Shown in pieces: positions 6,095 to 8,751 of a stretch of 8,751 nucleotides of DNA. The notes beneath the pieces are model-generated. The model ran no database searches, was not told the DNA's origin, and worked only from the letters and a program-made list of their open reading frames with translations. Source of the DNA: Paraktedonobacter sp039923935 (GTDB taxonomy: Bacteria; Chloroflexota; Ktedonobacteria; Ktedonobacterales; Ktedonobacteraceae); contig JBDTBU010000350.1 of assembly GCA_039923935.1 (NCBI GenBank), positions 1 to 8,751 of the forward strand. The letters run 5' to 3'. Position numbers and translations under genes: made by a program. How positions within the stretch are numbered: the stretch's first letter is position 1; each line of letters begins with the position of its first letter.

Positions 6095-6446
6095 AATTTT
6101 CTTCGACGGACTCAATCTCAACGCGAATCTTTTTACCCAGCAAAGCATCCGCAGTGGGCGTATATGCTGGTGGGTCCCATTCAAAGCTAACCTTCTGGCG
6201 CTTAATCGGGATATTGGCATAGAGTTTATCCCAACGATCCTCGCGGGCCAGCGAGATCTCAACGCGTGACTCATCAATTTCCAGGCGTCGCGAAATGGCC
6301 GCCAGCAGGTCAACACGAATAAGATCCAGCAGTTCAGGATTGACCTTGATGCGATCATGCACCAGGACAACCTTGAGTCGCTCCTTGGCTATTTCGCCAG
6401 GAGTGAGTTTTTTTCGACCATTCATAAAACCAAAAACACCCATCAT
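6093..6446 (-). CDS. minE: Cell division topological specificity factor MinE
   Basis: MinE stimulates the MinD ATPase and confines MinCD inhibition to the cell poles, leaving midcell free for FtsZ. The protein has the short N-terminal membrane-targeting helix (VFGFMNGRKK), the MinD-contacting segment ERLKVVLVHDR (about 22-32) and the C-terminal topological-specificity domain (about 35-84: LLDLIRVDLLAAISRRLEID, VEISLARED). At 117 residues it is longer than the usual ~85-90: about 33 residues follow the expected end. AAGGAGG lies four bases before the first ATG (6446) and seven before the next (6443), so the protein is 117 or 116 residues; the second start has better spacing. It is the last gene of minCDE, 22 bases after minD. 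Confidence 0.95.
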   Translation of the reverse strand: MMGVFGFMNGRKKLTPGEIAKERLKVVLVHDRIKVNPELLDLIRVDLLAAISRRLEIDESRVEISLAREDRWDKLYANIPIKRQKVSFEWDPPAYTPTADALLGKKIRVEIESVEEN

Positions 6447-6468
6447 TTTGCCTCCTTATGCAGGATGG

Positions 6469-7296
6469 CTATGAACGTACGCGCTTTTCAGCCAGCGCAG
6501 GCCCAATCCCCATCAACCGCCGCAAACGCTCCACTAGCGTGGGAGCCTCCTCCACTTCATCCAGGGGGACCTCCTCACCAAGCATCCGGTGCGCGGCATT
6601 CAGGAAAGCGCGTCCGGCTCGCGAGCGTTTGTCATAGACAACTGGCTCGCCTTTGTTGGTTGCGATGATAATCAATTCATCTTCGGGCACAATGCCGATC
6701 AGATCGATGCCCAGAACCTCTAGCACATCTGCGACATCCATCATATCGCCACGTCGAACCATTTCCGGGCGCAAACGATTGAGGATCAGGCGCGGCTCTG
6801 GCTTGCCTGCGGCCTCTACTAGACCAATAATGCGGTCAGCATCGCGCACAGAAGCCATTTCGGGATTTGTCACAATGATAATCTCATCGGCACCCACAAT
6901 AGCATTGCGAAAACCCTGCTCAATGCCGGCGGGCGAATCGATCAAAACAAAATCAAATTCGCGGCGTAACTGCTGGCAGAGTTGCTCCATTTGCACACTA
7001 TTGATCGCGTTTTTATCGCGCGTCTGAGCTGCGGGGAGCAAGAAGAGGTCTGGCATGCGCTTATCTTTGATCAGGGCTTGACGCAGACGACACTGACCCT
7101 CGACCACATCGACCAGATCATACACGATACGGTTCTCCAGGCCCAACACAGCATCCAGGTTACGCAAGCCGATATCTGCGTCCAGTACAACGACTTTCTT
7201 GCCCTGCATCGCCAGAGCCGTGCCGAGGTTCGCCGTAGTGGTCGTCTTTCCAACGCCACCTTTGCCCGATGTAATGGTTATCACCCGACTGTCCAT
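6469..7296 (-). CDS. minD: Septum site-determining ATPase MinD
   Basis: This 275-residue ParA/MinD-type ATPase binds the membrane as an ATP dimer, recruits MinC, and is released by MinE. It has the deviant Walker A motif SGKGGVGKTT (10-19, with signature lysine K12), Walker A' LDADIGLRNLD (about 38-48), and switch II/Walker B VLIDSPAGIE (about 117-126). NPEMASVRDADR (about 144-155) is typical of MinD rather than ParA or Mrp. The C-terminus has the expected amphipathic membrane-targeting helix LVERLRRLMGIG (about 254-265), followed by an extra basic tail. ATG 7296 is preceded by GGAG at six bases; a TTG start at 7308 is less likely. It lies 119 bases after minC and 22 before minE. The purine-rich minC-minD spacer shows no clear hairpin or promoter. 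Confidence 0.97.
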   Translation of the reverse strand: MDSRVITITSGKGGVGKTTTTANLGTALAMQGKKVVVLDADIGLRNLDAVLGLENRIVYDLVDVVEGQCRLRQALIKDKRMPDLFLLPAAQTRDKNAINSVQMEQLCQQLRREFDFVLIDSPAGIEQGFRNAIVGADEIIIVTNPEMASVRDADRIIGLVEAAGKPEPRLILNRLRPEMVRRGDMMDVADVLEVLGIDLIGIVPEDELIIIATNKGEPVVYDKRSRAGRAFLNAAHRMLGEEVPLDEVEEAPTLVERLRRLMGIGPALAEKRVRS

Positions 7297-7415
7297 AAAT
7301 TTCTCCAAAAGCCACTGTTCGACATCTCTCAGAAGAACATGCTACCGGCCCCTTAACGACACTTCCTCCTCCCCATCCCTTCCATCCACCAAGACTCACA
7401 ACCATGTTCCAATCC

Positions 7416-8201
7416 CTACTTGCGCGGTGGTCGTCCGTTCACCCATGACTCTACCACAATTTGCCCATTGCGAATAGTCGCGACCTCCGGTCTGGGCAGC
7501 GCCTCGATGCCCTCCGGCGGGCGTGAGAGCAGGTGTCCGATCCGCAACTGTACTGGAGCCAACAATAATGAACAGACAGTAGCCTCTTCATTATCGGGAT
7601 AGCCCGCGTGGACCATGCCGCGCAAAACCCCCCACACAATGATGTCTTTCCCGGCCACAATCTCGGCCCCCGGATTGACATCCCCTAGCACGACAACGTT
7701 ACTGGGATGATGAATCGCCTGACCAGAACGCACCGTACGCCGCAGAAATAATGTATCGCCTGATTCTCGAAGATCGCGTGTCACCTGCTCCCCTGTGACC
7801 ACCGCTGGCATAGCCGCCTCAAACAGCATGGGTGCTGGCATAGCAAAATCCTGCGTCATGGCTGGCTGCACTGGTGTTCGTGGGGGCATATCCGACAGTA
7901 ACGGCGCTATCGACATGTGATAATGGGATAATAATGCCTCAAGCTGCGTCCGTTCGCTCACGCGCAAACGTCGGCGTGTAGTATCCACCGAGAGTGCTGC
8001 GCCGCGAAAAAAACTGGGGGCCTCCGCTAGCCGTTCAGCGAGTGCATTGAGCAATTCGCCAAAGGGAGTTTCAGGTTCCAGGGTTAAAAGCAGGCCATTC
8101 CGCGTGCCTTTAATCGCGATATATCCTTGCAAAGTCTGCTTCTCCTCGTTTACCAGTTCATACTGCAAATCTTCTCGCTGCCCCATCCAACGATTGTCCA
8201 T
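7416..8201 (-). CDS. minC: Septum site-determining protein MinC
   Basis: MinC blocks FtsZ polymerisation and is positioned by MinD. With the start used here it has 261 residues: an N-terminal FtsZ-inhibiting domain (about 26-100, beginning GYIAIKGTRNGLLLTLEP), a Pro/Met/Ala-rich linker (about 101-150), and the C-terminal beta-helix domain that binds MinD (about 155-253: RRTVRSGQ, VVVLGDVNPGAEIVAGKDIIVWGVLRGMVHAG). ATG 8201 is preceded by GGGAG nine bases away and begins just before the conserved domain. The frame stays open to GTG 8399 (ATG at 8393), adding up to 66 residues, but no ribosome binding site precedes those starts and a hairpin sits directly upstream. It is the first gene of minCDE, probably transcribed from a promoter near 8295-8323. 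Confidence 0.94.
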   Translation of the reverse strand: MDNRWMGQREDLQYELVNEEKQTLQGYIAIKGTRNGLLLTLEPETPFGELLNALAERLAEAPSFFRGAALSVDTTRRRLRVSERTQLEALLSHYHMSIAPLLSDMPPRTPVQPAMTQDFAMPAPMLFEAAMPAVVTGEQVTRDLRESGDTLFLRRTVRSGQAIHHPSNVVVLGDVNPGAEIVAGKDIIVWGVLRGMVHAGYPDNEEATVCSLLLAPVQLRIGHLLSRPPEGIEALPRPEVATIRNGQIVVESWVNGRPPRK

Positions 8202-8294
8202 TCCCTGCCTCTCCCATTTCGCACCCATTTGCTCAACGGTCTCTGTTCGCGTCAATTTTTGCCCGGAATATCCGTATATGTTTTGACAGAAATA

Positions 8295-8323
8295 AGTATA
8301 CGCATCCAGGCTAAAAAACGCAA
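8295..8323 (-). promoter_or_regulatory. Candidate minCDE promoter
   Basis: On the minus strand TTGCGT (8323-8318) is followed after exactly 17 bases by TATACT (8300-8295). The -10 box matches consensus at five of six positions, the -35 box at three. A start near 8288 would give an ~87-base leader to the MinC start at 8201 and would exclude the longer MinC starts. The weak -35 leaves the call uncertain. Confidence 0.35.
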
Positions 8324-8403
8324 TAGGATGGGCCTTCTGGACACTATTCTCAGCATCTCCATCTGGCTTTTTTTCTAGCCCATCTCGTTCCATTAGCACA
8401 TTG

Positions 8404-8447
8404 ATAAGATGTTTAGATATTTATTCTCGCATATCTAAACATCTTAT
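8404..8447. terminator. 17-bp-stem hairpin between minC and the upstream region
   Basis: Bases 8404-8420 are the exact reverse complement of 8431-8447, with a 10-base loop. No T-run follows on either strand. It lies five bases past a minus-strand TAA at 8453-8455 that closes a 71-codon open frame, so it may terminate a transcript arriving from the right. Alternatively it is in the upstream region of minC, insulating or regulating the min operon. Confidence 0.55.
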
Positions 8448-8594
8448 GCGTGTTAAAGAGGTATGGCAGGCATATTTGCTAGACTTGTTTCAATTGACAT
8501 AGCACAACGAACGGTCCATAGTGCAAAACCACCGCTTGACTTTTTCGGCTTTGCCGGATACACTTCCTCAGGATACGGGCAGGTTGGCTGAATT
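8448..8594. other. Intergenic region without a supported gene
   Basis: A minus-strand open frame of 71 codons (8453-8668) covers this stretch and runs into the repeat at its right end. It has no ribosome binding site and I do not recognise its product, so I do not call it a gene; it could be a gene remnant. On the plus strand TTGACA (8494-8499), 17 bases, CATAGT (8517-8522) is a weak promoter-like pair. Confidence 0.3.
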
Positions 8595-8751
8595 TTGATT
8601 ACGATCCGTTTGAGGATACTGAAAATGGGATATAATAAGGAGAGATTACAAACTTCTGGATGGTCCATAATGTATATGTTGTAACTTGATTACGATCCGT
8701 TTGAGGATACTAAAAATAGGATATAATAAGGAGAGATTACAAACTTCTGGA
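8595..8751. repeat. 91-base-period direct repeat, two 66-base copies
   Basis: Copy one (8595-8660) and copy two (8686-8751) match at 64 of 66 bases; the differences are G to A at 8621/8712 and 8627/8718. The 25 bases between them (8661-8685) complete the 91-base period. Each copy contains a perfect TATAAT followed directly by AAGGAGAG on the plus strand, with TTGAGG 15 bases upstream of TATAAT. A period of 91 is not a multiple of three, so the repeat is not a protein repeat. The second copy ends exactly at the window edge, so more copies may follow. A duplicated promoter/leader region or the edge of a tandem array are both possible. Confidence 0.8.

Noticed and set aside
5978..6370. 130-codon minus-strand open frame overlapping minE
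   Set aside because: It is the shifted-frame shadow of minE and runs through the minE terminator hairpin.
6653..7027. 124-codon plus-strand open frame opposite minD
   Set aside because: It is antisense to the clearly coding minD frame and its translation is Arg/Ser/Ile-rich, with no recognisable domain.
7335..7409. Inverted repeat GAACATG/CATGTTC in the minC-minD spacer
   Set aside because: Seven-base arms 61 bases apart are expected by chance at this scale, and there is no other sign of a structure.
8453..8668. 71-codon minus-strand open frame next to the 8404-8447 hairpin
   Set aside because: It has no ribosome binding site, no recognised motif, and its beginning lies in a non-coding direct repeat whose period is not a multiple of three. 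The hairpin after its stop leaves a small chance that it is a gene remnant.
8595..8751. CRISPR-like repeat at the right edge
   Set aside because: The 66-base repeat with a 25-base interval is too long for a CRISPR repeat, lacks a dyad structure, only two copies are visible and no cas gene is nearby.
1..8751. Possible defence, secretion or biosynthetic gene system
   Set aside because: The recognisable genes are division, Nudix, MBL, FAH and VOC proteins in separate transcription units; nothing ties them into a known or clearly new multi-gene system.

Overview
The window reads as chromosomal housekeeping DNA of moderate GC content from a free-living bacterium. A complete minC-minD-minE cell-division operon, ordinary soil-type catabolic genes and a set of unusually long hairpins fit a Chloroflexota lineage such as Ktedonobacteria. 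That placement is an inference from gene style only; no rRNA or other marker gene is present. No phage, CRISPR array, rRNA, tRNA or complete insertion sequence was seen.

Left part (1-2298, minus strand): a three-gene operon transcribed leftward, encoding a YdeI/OmpD-associated-type protein, a NUDT19-like Nudix hydrolase and a metallo-beta-lactamase-fold hydrolase with a C-terminal winged-helix-like tail. Gaps inside the operon are about 20 bases and each downstream gene has its own ribosome binding site. The operon ends in a perfect 68-base palindrome that contains the last stop codon.

Middle left (2299-4433): a divergent intergenic region of about 100 bases leads into a fumarylacetoacetate-hydrolase-family gene on the plus strand. 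This gene converges on a two-domain extradiol-dioxygenase-like (VOC) gene on the minus strand. The two share one long hairpin that serves as a bidirectional terminator. Ring-cleaving dioxygenases and FAH-fold enzymes often act in the same aromatic meta-cleavage routes. The VOC gene has a near-consensus promoter.

Middle (4450-6034): a two-transmembrane protein of unknown function with a cytoplasmic-looking tail of 14-residue tandem repeats. The two best copies are identical in protein but differ synonymously at 8 of 14 codons. Upstream lies about 450 bases of strongly C-rich (plus strand) / G-rich (minus strand) DNA without a convincing large gene. It ends in a candidate 33-residue small ORF with a good Shine-Dalgarno sequence and its own stop-codon hairpin.

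Right part (6035-8751): minC, minD and minE on the minus strand, ending in an 18-bp-stem hairpin that overlaps the minE stop. Upstream of minC are another 17-bp hairpin and, at the window edge, two copies of a 66-base repeat spaced 91 bases apart.

The most notable shared signal is architectural: long, nearly perfect hairpins, mostly without a clear U-tract, sit on or next to stop codons at most transcription-unit ends. The repeat-tailed membrane protein and the 33-residue small ORF are the least explained genes. I see no clear evidence of a defence system or other new multi-gene system.
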